In this document: positions 11,053-22,469 of the stretch, in pieces
Numbering within the stretch: position 1 is the first letter of the stretch
Layout: every line of letters starts with the position of its first letter
Source: Apium graveolens
Lineage: Eukaryota; Streptophyta; Magnoliopsida; Apiales; Apiaceae
DNA length: 64,000 nucleotides
Reading direction: 5' to 3'
NCBI RefSeq assembly: GCF_009905375.1
Contig: NC_133650.1
Span: forward strand, 173,246,518 to 173,310,517
Program-made: the position numbers and the translations under genes
The notes under the pieces: model-generated
The model's input: only the letters and a program-made list of their open reading frames with translations
What the model was told of the DNA's origin: nothing
Databases searched by the model: none

Positions 11053-12025
11053 GTGATAGATATAAATCAAGAGCTAGAAAAAATGGAAGACATTCCAGTG
11101 GTAAATGAATTCCCGGACATGTTCCCAGATGAGTTACTAGGACTTCCTCCAGATAGAGAAATTGAATTTACGATCGACTTAGCACCTGGAATGGAACCAG
11201 TATCTAAGGCCCCATACAGAATGGCGCCCGTTGAAATGAAGGAGTTAGCAAAGCAATTGCACGAGTTATTGGAGAAAGGAGTGATTAGACCCAGTGTATT
11301 CCCATGGGGTGCACCGGTACTATTTATTAAGAAGACGGACGGAAGCATGGGATTATGCATCGACTACCAAGAACTCAATAAACTTACTATGAAGAATAAA
11401 TATCCATTACCTCGAATCGATGATTTGTTTGATCAGCTGAAAGGAGCCAAGTATTTCTCTAAGATTGATCTGAGATCCGTATATAGCCAACTAAAGGTTA
11501 AACCTGAAGATATACCAAAGACAACTTTTAGAACAAGGTACGGTCATTATAAATTCTTAGTGATGTCTTTTAGATTTACCAATGCCCCAGCACCATTTAT
11601 GAACTTGATGAACAGAATTTTCAAGGAATATTAGGACAAGTATGCATTATGTTTATCGATGATATTTTGATCTACTCGAAGTCAACGGAAGACCATGCGG
11701 AGCATCTGAGGATATCTTTGGAAATTTTATGAAAGGAGAAATTGTATGCCAAGTTTTCAAAGTGTGAGTGTTGGTTACAAGAAGTTCAATTTTTAGGGCA
11801 CATAGTATGTAATGAAGGGATCAAAGTGGACCCAACAAAGATTGAAGCTATTATGAATTGGGAAAGGCCAAAAACACCAACAGAATTGGAAAGTTTTTTG
11901 GGATTAGCAGGATATTATCGAAGATATGTTCAAGATTTCTTGAAGATTGTGATACCTTTGACGAAGCTTACTCAAAAAATGAGAAGTTTATATGGAACGA
12001 GAAGTGTGAATAAAGTTTTCAAGAA
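11053..12025 (+). pseudogene. Gypsy element 1 reverse transcriptase
   Basis: The region encodes a Ty3/gypsy RT. It has the conserved start [13 protein letters not shown], the fingers motif [35 protein letters not shown], and the catalytic box as [11 protein letters not shown] (near 11650-11680), followed by the thumb ([33 protein letters not shown]). A TAG at 11632-11634 and a frameshift precede the FIDD box, and another stop lies near 11730. In the LRSVYSQ block, SGYHQ has become SVYSQ. The enzyme copies element RNA into DNA. It is broken in this copy. Gypsy element 2 (34611-33633, minus strand) holds the homologous segment. Confidence 0.9.
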
Positions 12026-12538
12026 TTGAAGAAAAGATTTATCGCCACACCTGTTTTGTCACTTCCAGATGATCAAGGAAATTTTTTAATCTATAGTGAC
12101 GCTTCTCATAAGGGATTAGGTTGTGTTTTGATGCAACACGATAAAGTTATTGCATATACATCTAGACAACTGAAACCTCTTGAGCAGAAGTATCCTACTC
12201 ATGATTTGGAACTAACAGCAATAGTATTCGCCTTGAAGATTTGGAGACATTATCTATATGGAGAAAGATATGAGATTTATACGGATCATAAGAGTTTGAA
12301 GTACATATTCACACAAAAGAAACTTAAAATAAGACAGAGAAGATGGTTGGAGTATATCAAATATTATGATTGCATTATTAGCAATCATGCAGGAAAAGCA
12401 AATATAGTGGCAGACACGTTAAGCAGAAAAGAAATATTGAATGTGTTAACCGTACCAGAGGAGTTATATAAGGAATTTCAGAAGTTAGAATTGAAAGTCA
12501 GAATTTGCAAGCCCAATGAAGCAAATATGTTAGCATGA
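12026..12538 (+). pseudogene. Gypsy element 1 RNase H
   Basis: An open 170-codon frame encodes the RNase H domain. It has the first catalytic Asp in [18 protein letters not shown], the Glu in [21 protein letters not shown], the Asp in [13 protein letters not shown] and the closing [10 protein letters not shown]. RNase H removes template RNA after reverse transcription. The domain itself has no internal stop, but it is separated by frameshifts from RT and by a frame change (overlap at 12535-12538) from the integrase. It is therefore the best-preserved domain of a dead polyprotein. Confidence 0.88.
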
Positions 12539-13568
12539 CTTTTCAGCCAGAATTGTTAAAGAAGATAAAGAAATGTCAAGAGAAAATAATAGATCGGGAT
12601 ATCAATCATTTGGTAGGAGAAAAGTTATGCACTCAAAAGGATGAGCAAGATATTCTCAGATTTTCTTTCAGAATTTGGATTCCACCAGTGGCAGAGTTGA
12701 AGAATGAAATTTTACAAAAAGCTCACAACTCAAGGTATTCCATCCATCTAGGAAGTACCAAGATGTATAAAGATGTAAAGGGGAATTATCGGTGGCCATA
12801 CATGAAAAGAGAAATTGTTGAATGGGTTAGAAAATGTTATACGTGTCAAAGAGTTAAGGCGGAGCACCAAAGACCAAGTGGATTATTGCAACCATTAGAA
12901 ATTCCAGAGTGGAAGTGGGAGCATATTTCTATGGATTTTATAGTCAGATTACCAAGGACGAAAGTGAACCATGATGCTATTTGGGTTATAGTGGACAGAC
13001 TAACCAAATTAGCTCATTTATTTCCTATTAACGAAAGATTTTTACTGGACAAGTTGGTTCACATATATTTGAAGTAAATAGTGGTTCGTCATGGAGTTTT
13101 AGTGTCTATTGTATCTGATTGAGATCCATGATTCAATTCAAGATTTTGGAAAAGTTTTCAAGAATGTTTGGGAACTAAATTGAATATGAGTACAGCTTAT
13201 CATCCACAGACTGACGGCCAAAGCGAAAGAACAATTCAGACAATTGAAGACATGTTACGTGTTTGTAACATTGATTTCAAAGGAAATTGGGATGAGCATT
13301 TTCCCTTAGTGGAATTTGCTAACAATAACAGTTATCACGCCAGTATCGGAATGTCTCCCTATGAAGCTCTTTATGGAAGAAAATGTCGAACACCGGTATA
13401 TTGGGATAAAGTTGGAGAACATAAGATACTTGGACCCGAATTGGTACAGCAGATAAAAGAAGTTGTTGAAGTTATTCAAAAAAGATTAATTGCAGCACAA
13501 GATCGTCAAAGGAAATATGCTCATCAATCCAGGAAGGATATGAAATTCAAAGAAGGAGATCTAGTGTA
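12535..13568 (+). pseudogene. Gypsy element 1 integrase (zinc-binding and catalytic core)
   Basis: The HHCC zinc finger (SIHLGSTKMYKDVKG and CYTCQRVKAEHQRPSG) is followed by the DDE core. The first Asp lies in HISMDFIVRLPRT, the second in a block whose two Arg codons are now TGA (13120-13122 and 13129-13131), and the Glu in [19 protein letters not shown]. The core ends with [11 protein letters not shown] and the QDRQRKYA helix. A TAA at about 13075 also interrupts it. Integrase joins the DNA copy to the chromosome. Both opal codons fit C-to-T change at CGA, a mark of methylated CpG decay. Confidence 0.88.
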
Positions 13569-13997
13569 TTGAAAGTGTCACCGTGGAAAGGATTGTCGAG
13601 ATTTGGAAAGAAAGGAAAGTTTAGTCCTAGATACGTTGGACCTTTTAAAATTTTGAAACGTGTCATTAAGGTAGCATACGAATTGGCATTACCCCCGCAC
13701 ATGGAGTACATTCATTATGTTTTTCACGTATCGATGCTTAAGAAATATAACCCAGACTCTAGGCATGTAATCGAATATGAGCCGATAGAACTTCAGGCAG
13801 ATCTTTCTTATGTAGAGAATCCAATAGAGATTCTAGAAAAGAAAGAGAAGATATTAAAAAATAAAGTTGTAGATCTAGTAAGAATACTGTGGAGAAACCC
13901 AAAGGTTGAAGAGTCAACCTGGGAGTTTGAAAGTGATATGCGAGAAAAGTACCCTCAGTTGTTTAGTAAGAAGATTCTGATGACAGAATCCTTTTAA
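13569..13997 (+). pseudogene. Gypsy element 1 integrase C-terminus with chromodomain
   Basis: The GPY/F-like module (GKFSPRYVGPFKILKRV, then YELALPPHMEYIHYVFHVSML) leads to a C-terminal chromodomain: VDLVRILWRNPKVEESTWEF, then MREKYPQLF. In Tekay elements this domain is thought to steer integration toward modified heterochromatin. The 142-codon frame is open to its TAA, just ahead of the polypurine tract. The same ending is present in gypsy element 2 (30619-30800, minus strand). Confidence 0.9.
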
Positions 13998-14008
13998 GGG
14001 GGGAAGGA
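13996..14008 (+). other. Polypurine tract of gypsy element 1
   Basis: AAGGGGGGAAGGA lies immediately before the TG of the 3' LTR, as expected for the plus-strand primer. Confidence 0.9.
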
Positions 14009-16126
14009 TGTAATATCCGGGATATATCGTGTAATTATTTTTAAATAATTATTATGTGATTATTATGTGAATTTTGGTGAATTATCTAATAATTGGTATT
14101 GATGTTTGGATGTTTATATGTGATAAGATTTGAGTATTTTAATTTTAATATATCCATAATAAAGTATAGATAATTTTGGTATTTTTCTGGTAATTTTTCG
14201 GTTGTTATATGATTTTATAAAACATTTATAGATTTATTAATTATTTTCTGAGTAATTATAAAACTATTTTATAAAATCGGGAATCGTCCAACTTCAACCG
14301 TTTTTGCATATTTACAACCTGAAACTCTTCGAAAAACTCCTTTCTAACCTAATCTGATTATTCTGAACATTTTCCGTGTTTTGACTTTTTCAATCTGGAG
14401 TACGGTTTAACCCGTACGAGTCCCAGCGCAAAATTTTCAATACGATAGTCATTTTCATAGGTCAATAAAACTCGTATTCTAGAGAGGTGGGATATTTTTA
14501 CATTTTTCTTCTCATAAGTGTTTTATAAGAAGCCCGGTTTTGATAATTATCCAAAACTGATATCAAATTGGATCATTTTTATAGTTACATAGTGGCTAAG
14601 TAATCTATTTTCGGATCCAATATGATCCAACGGGTATTAATATTCCATAAGTATAAATAGTCATTTTCTTATTTTATTTTATTCGGATAATCATAAACAA
14701 ACAGTTAAAATGTATAATCTATAGAGAAAAACTTGAATATTTGTCAAGTTCTTCAAAATTGAACCTAAAAATGAAGGCATTATCGAAATCGAAACCAAGC
14801 ATGTGAATAACCAAATCGAAGCTCTCGAAAAGTACTTTCAGAATCAACCATCAATTTCAGTGCAGAAATCAAGGAGGAAGCGAGACATAGAACGGGAAAG
14901 CAAGTGGTCAATGAGTACGGACCAATAGATGAGTGCAAGTGAAGTAAAAGCGGATTGAGATAAGACAAGTAGTCCTGAACTTTCTTGTAGTAGCTCTTCC
15001 TTATTGTGTAGCAAGTATTCTTGAACCATCTTAATATGTTTTGAAATAGTTTTGTTCTATATTGCAAGTACTTTGAAGTACTTAACCCTAAACCCTGATT
15101 CTTGTTATTGAGCTCAAGCCGTAAGCCTTATTCTTTGTAAACCATTGATTGTTGAATTTTCAGATACGGACCATACATATACGATACTACTCCACAAATA
15201 CATATATACCACATACAGATTCCTGAAATGGAATTGCTTAACATACAAATATTTATACATTGTATAACGGAAGACCAGTCCTTAAAACCATTAAACCTTT
15301 GGCCTTTTATTTCCTGATTCTTTCCCTGGATGGAAGCCACTCTCCATGCTTATCTTGTTATACCTCCATGGTGTTATGAATCACCCTATGCCTTGAGATA
15401 AAAGTTGTTTATAATTATGTTTATTGATTTACATTATTTATCATGTTGATATTATAGAAATTGGATTGTTTTTAAATATAGACCAGATTCGTGGTCAGAA
15501 CAGATTCATGGTCAGACCAGATTTGTGGTCATGTTAGGCCAATGCGTGCCTTGGATCCAGTATATAGAGCAGAGCTGTGAGCCTTGCTCGGGTTTAGTGC
15601 GTGATTGATCAGCAGCCTAACCTTGGTTTTTGAAATTAAAGTAAATATCCAATTCTAATCATTGCTTATCAAGAAACTTGATTCCTTATATCATTTTAAT
15701 TGATCATTGTTTAATCGCAGTGTTGTCATTGTGTCTTGCTGAGCTAGTTAGCTCACTTTTGCAAAAAAATTTATGTTCTTTTCCAGTTAAAAAGGAAATT
15801 GGTGGTAGCGAGGATCCTCAGACAAGTGTGCGATCTAGGTTTCCAGGTTGAAATAAAATAAGCTAGTTGAAGATGTTGTTTTAGTTTAAGTTAAAAGTTT
15901 GTAGTAAATTTTACTTCAGTTTTAAGATAAATAAATTGGGATTGATACGTTTGTAATATAAATAAGATTGTGGCTTGTGGGCATACTTGCTGTTGCAATC
16001 CATTTGATTATGGTAAGTAGGGTCACTGCAAATATTATTTTCATAAACAGGTTTATATATGGTGTGTATGTGTGTGTGCGCTGTTGTGCACCCCAAACTT
16101 CAGACCCGGGTTTGGAGGGCACCACC
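14009..16126 (+). repeat. 3' LTR of gypsy element 1
   Basis: Begins TGTAATATCCGGG and ends near GGGCACCACC, followed by the target duplicate GAAAC. The last two or three bases are uncertain because the two LTR ends differ. TATA box at 14652-14659. It differs from the 5' LTR by an extra tandem repeat at 15481-15531. Confidence 0.87.
15481..15531 (+). repeat. 17-bp unit repeated three times in the 3' LTR of gypsy 1
   Basis: Three near-identical copies of GACCAGATTCGTGGTCA lie head to tail. The 5' LTR has a single copy at 3873-3889, so the expansion arose after insertion or in one LTR only. Confidence 0.85.
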
Positions 16127-19100
16127 GAAACCAACTTTCTTGCATTCTTAGATGCAAACCTGGCTCTTGAAGCTTTCAAAATTTTTGTAAAGTTTATGTC
16201 TAAAACATATTTTGTGGGGGCTCTTACTGCTAATCTTGTAATCTACTTGGATGTGTTCAGGGATTTCTGGGCTATAGCAGTGACAAGAACAGTGGTGCAT
16301 GAGAATCAAGTTGCATCAATTGTGATAAATTGTACAATCAAGGGCCAAAATGTGGAGATTTCTGATAATGATGTCACCATGGATTTGGGCATACCTACTG
16401 ACAGGATGGTAGAGCTTTCAACTCAGGAGGATCTTTATGAATTCATAGACTTCATCAATTATTATGAAAAGATTAATCTGGCAAGCATGAACAAAAAGAA
16501 CCTGAGGAGAGAATGATCTTTTCTTTTTGATTCAGTAATAAGGGCCTTTACCTGCAGAAAGTCAGGGTTTGACAACATTTCAAGTGTTGTCCAGAAGCTG
16601 GTCTACTTAATGGCTCACAACAAACAAATCAATGTAGGACACTACATCTTGGAGAAATTGAGCACCAGGCTAAAAATGCCATTAGCATCAAGAGGTAAGG
16701 AAATATTTCTTCTTAGATTTATTATGTGTGCTTTAAATTATAAAGTAAATAACATACATATACTTGATGGTGTAGATAGATCATTAATAGGCAATTGTAA
16801 GCAAGTGTCCGAAATTCTATTTGGATCACTAATTACAAAAAAATAAGGTGCAAGTGGGTCTTAAATTAACTCCGTTCATGGAGGAGATATTTAGGACTTA
16901 TCTGTATCTTATTCCTGACATGAGGTCTAATGTAAGTCAACCTACTGGAGTAATGGTCCTTGAACCTGTGGAAGTATAAACACGGGAACACCAACAGGGA
17001 CCTTCCAATACTAAGACCTATTCTTCTATACCAGTAGCTGCTAGGAAGCCAACCATTTCATCCTCTCAAAAGGGTGAAGTGAGTAAAAAGAAGCAAAAGC
17101 AGGCACCCTTACCAATTATCAATGAGAGTGGTGAGGATGACACACAGATAGAGTCTACCGTGGTCAAGAAACCAAATGAGGCTAAAAACTTAGAGCTGAC
17201 CACTCAAGACACCTATGCATCCTCACAAGGATGTAGTTGTAAAACAGGGACAAGAACAGACTCTAGGGGCATCCTCTCAACATGGTGTCACTATTGAAAA
17301 GAGCATTCTCCCTATTGTACCCTGTAAAGAGTCTGTACAAACATCACTTGAACAAATTCAAGTGTATGAAAGGAGACATAAGGATGGCACACACAAAGAG
17401 AGCACATCACTTGAAGCTCCCTCTTCTATTCAGGGGGAGCTGTTAACACTCCAATCTGATTTCTAAAATTTCTTCATCTTATAATCAAACACTTGACTCT
17501 AATCCTTAATTGTTACCAACTTCAAGTGACATGGTTCAAGACACTGTGCTCACCACCCAGATACCAAATATAGATGGGAAGAGTCTACTAGCTGGGGTAG
17601 ACCTTGATGACACCATCACAAACATGGGGATCCATCAGTTCTTACTGAAGACCCCATGGTAGTTACAGATGCACCTTTATGTGTAAATCAGCCTTTATAG
17701 GTTGTAAGGTTTGAGGGTAGTACTCCTAAGGGAGGGCTATCTTAATCCTCTCCAATTCAATTGGAGGTTCCTATTGGTGGAATAACTCCCCTCACAACTC
17801 TAGCTGAAATTGAACTCACAATTGAAGTTAGGAGTACAATTGCCAATGATCTTGCTATAGGGGAGGCAAGTTTAGCACATTCAAGTGCAAGCTCACTGCA
17901 AAATGAGCAAGGATTTGTGGCTAGAGTACATGACAGTAACCTGGCTAACTTCCCTCCAATTGAAATGGAGGTTCCCGCCATAAGTAAGGAACAACAAACT
18001 GTCAAAACCATAGAGCAATCTGTGAGTCAAACTGTGACCTTAGTCACGGGTGATTCAATTCCATCAGATCAACCTTCTACTTCTCAACAACAAAAACCAC
18101 ATATCATCTCCCAATGGCTACAGACAGCTAAAACTCAACCTACAACTGTAGATGATCACCTTGTTGATCAAATTTGTTATCTAGCCAACATCTCACAACA
18201 TCTCCTTACATCAGATATGAGCAACCAAGACTATTAAGCTATTTTGCTCACCTACAATGAAGAAGTTGAAAAGAAGAAGCAGATAATAGTTAATGAAGCT
18301 GAGCAAGATGGAAATGTAGATGATTGGTTATCTAAGGATTTTTCTTTGAAGATGGATCAGGTCTTGGCTAGATTTAGAGATGAATATGTAAGCATACTGG
18401 GAAGCAATGCCAAGGTCCTGACTCCACAAGATGTCTACGATGCAAACACTGAAGTTTACAAAGCTCAACTCAAAGTTTTGCACCTATTTGGTAAAGCTCT
18501 AGAACTAAAGTTGATTGGTCATGAAGACAAGATATTGAAGCTGGTGAGAGAGAAGATGGACGAGATTATTCCTTCTTAAGTCAAGATCACTTCAAAGTTT
18601 CAACATTTTGTTGACCAAATGGCAAAATTTGATCTGACTTATATGGAAAAAGTTGTCAAAAATCTCAGACAGTCTTTCATAGCTTTGCATGAAGTGGTTC
18701 AACAACAAATTACAAGTTCAAATGATACAAAGCTCAAATTGAACCAGCTTTTTAAAAGTAGATATGATCCTTTTGCACTGCTCATGGAAGGAATAAAGGA
18801 AGTTGTGGAAGCGACCTTTGGGTCCTCAGTACCTTCAAGCTCTCAACAACCCACTTCTACATCCACAATTTTACAAATTCAAGCTCTTCAAGAACAAGTC
18901 TTAACTTTGCAGTCTTCTAGTGACTCACTCACAGCTCAAGTATAATCTCTCATTACTTTGGTACAGAATCAACAGGCATACATCCAGACCTTGGTGGACT
19001 CCCACAAGCATTTACAAATGAAAAATTCTATGGCTTTGGGAGCTATCATGGGAAAGCTTAACATTCCATTTCCTGCATTTCCCGAGATTGTGAGGCCAAA

Positions 19101-20875
19101 AATACCAACTCCCCTACTCATGCATGTTCCCAAGACTAAGGGGGAGATTGGAAAATTAACATCATCTACTGGTAAATCAAAGGAGATTGGCAAATCAACA
19201 TCATCTACTCAATCTGGTCAAAGCTCTTTAAAAGCTCAATTATCCAAAGATGTTAGGAAGGACAGACTTCTAAAAGTTGCAGAAGGACCCTGTCAAGATC
19301 AAGAATTCAATGAACTTCTGTCATTTTTAAAGGTGTCCCTCTAGAATAACTCCATCACTTACAAAAGAGCATTGGCCAACAATATCAACTTTGTTAGAGT
19401 GGTGATTGTCAAAGTTGATAACTTTCTGGAGAAGAGGATTGTAGCTAATGTGAATGATTGTGGATTGGAAAGATGTCTACAGGTGTCTCTCTCCAATATT
19501 CAAAAATTGAGAGCATCTGAGCTGGATGTGGTGATTGACAAAGTGCATTCAGTAATTTCAGAGGACACCCAATTGCTACATGAACTCAAGAAGGCTCAGA
19601 TAGATACTTTTCCTGAAGCCTATCTCTATTGAAGCAAGGGAGTGGCCTACATCTGTCCTCAGAATAAAAGATGCAAACTCTTGACTATTCCTAAGAATTG
19701 TGTAAGTGGAAACATGAGGCTAATAATGACTCTTCAATCTGATCTGAAATGCAAGAAGTTTAAAAAAACTGAAGATGAAGAGATGATCAAAATTCTTGAT
19801 AAATACCTTGTGAATGCTGATACCATGTTGCCAAACTCACAATACAACTTAAAGGATGACAAGGATGATGATGAGCAGAAGCAAGATGATCAACCACCTT
19901 CTGGATCAAATCCAACTCAATCCTCTAGAGCAACTGGTAGCAAAGAGAAGAAGCAGGATAAGAAAAATCAAGATGATAAGAAAAGAGAAGAAGAGAGAAG
20001 AAAGAAGATGGCTCAGAACCACAACAACAAACCCTAAAATTCCGAATCAATCAAGCTAAACCCTCTAAGACAACAAACTCAAATACTAAACCACCTCAAA
20101 GCCCAAATTCTTGTACAAGCAAACTTCTAACACCTTACTGAAAATACCAATCACCTCAAGCCAAACATCTCTAAAGAAAATCTCAAACCTACTCTATGTT
20201 AAGCCACCAACCAAAATTCACTACAAATCTGTTGGGAGAAAATCAAAGAAACTGCAAGTAACTGAGAAGGCCATCTGGAACTGTTTCAATCAAAGTGATT
20301 TTCTACCTCTAAACTGGTGCATCTCAGATGAAGACTACTTTCAACAATTAGCTAGAGAAATGGCCAGGGTTTGGGTTTTAACACTAAGGGAAGTAAGAAT
20401 CTACTATCGGGATGGAACCTTTGCATTTCTTGGCAGAAACTTAATGGACACATTTTCACCCACAGAGATCAAATGGGTGATAAGCTTACTGAAGGACAAG
20501 GATACTGCAAAAAAGGCATAGAGATCAGTTTTGGCTGAATGATTGGTAGAAATGAAAGAAAGAAGAGCAAGAGATAAGGCTGAAAGTGAGGAGAGGAAAA
20601 GAAAGTATATTGAGGAGATAGAAATGTATATACAAAGATTTGAAGAAATCAAGGCAAAGGGGATGAGCAAAATAACCAATGATGGACAATTTCTAAACAT
20701 CAAGGTTGGCAGATTCTCAAGACTTAGAGTTGGTTTCTTGTATAGTTATCCATTAGATGATAAGCTCAAGCTAGTAGAAGCTCTAAGAGGGACCCCAATC
20801 ATAGAGGAACTAGAAGTACTTGTAGAGTTAATGGACCTCATTAGAAAAGAAACCGGAGATGAGACATTTTTCTGA
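16127..20875 (+). pseudogene. Sirevirus A envelope-like ORF (main part)
   Basis: This continues the frame begun at 2352. The N-terminal block (NFLAFLDANLAL through VTMDLGIPTDRMVEL, to 16516) is followed by a decayed region. A long stretch from 17761 to 20037 keeps one reading frame interrupted only by in-frame stops, several at places where CAA or CAG may have become TAA or TAG. The end (20111-20875) contains the conserved C-terminal block with DGTFAFLGRNLMDTFSPTEI, a coiled-coil-like KERRARDKAESEERKRKYIEE and LRGTPIIEELEVL. Sirevirus third ORFs are called envelope-like from position and weak features; real membrane fusion has not been shown to my knowledge, and I see no signal peptide. Homologous to 53108-56563. 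Confidence 0.75.
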
Positions 20876-21022
20876 TAAATGTATCTGTCAAAGTCAAGAA
20901 ATCATCTAATGTATAAAAGTTGTGATTTTGTCGATTTGTTATGTAAAGTTTTATTGTTCATTGTAGCTTGGGGTTAATCTTATTACCAGGCATGAATTTG
21001 TGATAAGCAATCTTCTCAAAAA

Positions 21023-21033
21023 TTGGGGGAGAT
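21023..21033 (+). other. Polypurine tract of Sirevirus A
   Basis: TTGGGGGAGAT lies directly before the LTR start; the same sequence precedes the 3' LTR of Sirevirus C at 56760-56770. Confidence 0.85.
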
Positions 21034-22358
21034 TGTTGTGCAAGACATGCTTGTACCATAACAAGTCTAAGTCAAATTGACATCCCTAAGTAAGTTGTAT
21101 GATAATCTAAGTTTGCATTTTATATTGTATTACTTAAGTCTGTAAAAATATAAATAGATTAGACTGGAGTATTTTTCTGTAAACAGTCTCAAACCCAAGA
21201 ATAAATTCTGGAAGAAGATCATGAAGATCATGCCTCAGAGACAATGTGAAGAAGCTTGGAGTTGAATAAATCTGTTATGAGAAAAATATTCTAGGTCAAG
21301 AAATCTACAAGTCACGGATTGAGTCTTATAGAGAAGTCATTCGAGAACTCCAGAATGACTTATCGACAAGTCAAAAATAGCTTATAGAGACAAGTCAAAA
21401 ATAGCTTATGGAGATGTCTCAGAGATATCGACAAGTCAAATGAAGATATGAATATTGGAGATATCGACAAGTCATTTCCGCAATAGAGAACTCAGAGAAA
21501 TCGACAAGTCAAATTGAAGATGTGAAGATTGGAGACATCGACAAGCCAAATTCTCATTAGAGATCTTAAAGATATCAATAAGTCAATATGCCTATAGAGA
21601 TCTCAGAGATATCGACAAGTCTTTTCTACATGCAGAAATTCAGAGATCTCGACAAGCCAAATTCTTTTATAGAGAACTCAGAGACTTCGATAAGTCAAAA
21701 CAACTATAGAGTAATAAGAGATCTTGATAAGCCATTATACCTATCGAGATGTTTAAGTTCTCTATATAACCAACTAGAGATCTCGCTATGAAACTTAAAG
21801 TACAAAATGCAGACCAATTAAAGATCCAAGATTATCAATCAACAAACAAATAAATCACTAAATTTGAAAATTCAACAAAAGCAACTTGAAGAGTACAAGA
21901 TCAAAGGTCAAGATTAACTGACAAAGTAAAGTCACAGACATGCACGATTCGCTAAAATACACTAAGCCAGAAATAGAAAGTTTTAGTTAACTTAAAGTAG
22001 GGTTTAGTACCTGCTATTGCATGCTGTGTAAAACCTATTTTTACTGTTCTATAAAGTAAACATTGGATGCTTTATTTTAGTGGTAACATATAGATCTAAG
22101 AATCTTGTAACTCTCAAGATAGAAGCTGAGTTTTTTATCAACAAAGAACCCAGAAATTTGTAGCAAGACATACTTGATTTTAATATAAAATTAAGTGAGT
22201 TTTGAAGATAGTGTGTTCATGTGCATGTTTTATTATTTATGTTAAAATAATTTATCTCTACAAGTTAGATTACTTTGTTCACCACATCCATAACATTTTA
22301 AAAAGCTTAAAAATAATCCAAAGCACATTCACCCCTGTGTTTTATTCATTAACTAACA
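21034..22358 (+). repeat. 3' LTR of Sirevirus A
   Basis: Begins TGTTGTGCAAGAC and ends near AACTAACA. TATA box at 21149-21156 (TATAAATA). From about 21300 to 21770 it is packed with irregularly spaced copies of a TATCGACAAGTCA motif, including a tandem pair of a 26-bp unit near 21371-21410. Reiterated palindromic motifs in LTRs are a described feature of Sireviruses. The matching 5' LTR is outside the window. Confidence 0.8.
21149..21156 (+). promoter_or_regulatory. Candidate LTR TATA box, Sirevirus A
   Basis: TATAAATA about 115 bp into the LTR. Confidence 0.4.
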
Positions 22359-22469
22359 TGAACTACTTTATAAAAAAATCAGTGTGAGGATAATACATCT
22401 CGATGAAGATTGAGAACCACATGATAACATGAAACCAGAGTTCAAATAAGATCAGGATGTACATCAAAA

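Larger units (their letters stand above)
2393..16126 (+). mobile_element. Gypsy element 1: Tekay-type Ty3/gypsy chromovirus
   Basis: A complete but mutated LTR retrotransposon of about 13.7 kb. It is bounded by 2.1-kb direct LTRs (2393-4477 and 14009-16126), with a tRNA-Met type primer site (4484-4495), a polypurine tract (13996-14008) and internal order accessory ORF, gag, protease, RT, RNase H, integrase, chromodomain. The integrase-before-LTR order and the C-terminal chromodomain place it among chromoviruses; the long LTRs and RT/IN motifs fit the Tekay (Del) clade. It sits inside the envelope-like ORF of Sirevirus A with a 5-bp target duplication (GAAAT at 2388-2392, GAAAC at 16127-16131, one mismatch). 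Its gag is split by a further solo LTR (6557-10277). Many stop codons and frameshifts make it non-autonomous. Confidence 0.9.

Noticed and set aside
16081..16126. Extension of the envelope-like ORF upstream into the LTR (start at 15968)
   Set aside because: The first 50 or so residues of that open frame are LTR sequence; the true N-terminus is at 2352, before the gypsy insertion.
21300..21770. Regularly repeated short motif, CRISPR-like at first sight
   Set aside because: Spacing and repeat length are irregular, there are no unique spacers of constant size, and the genome is a plant. It is an LTR motif series.
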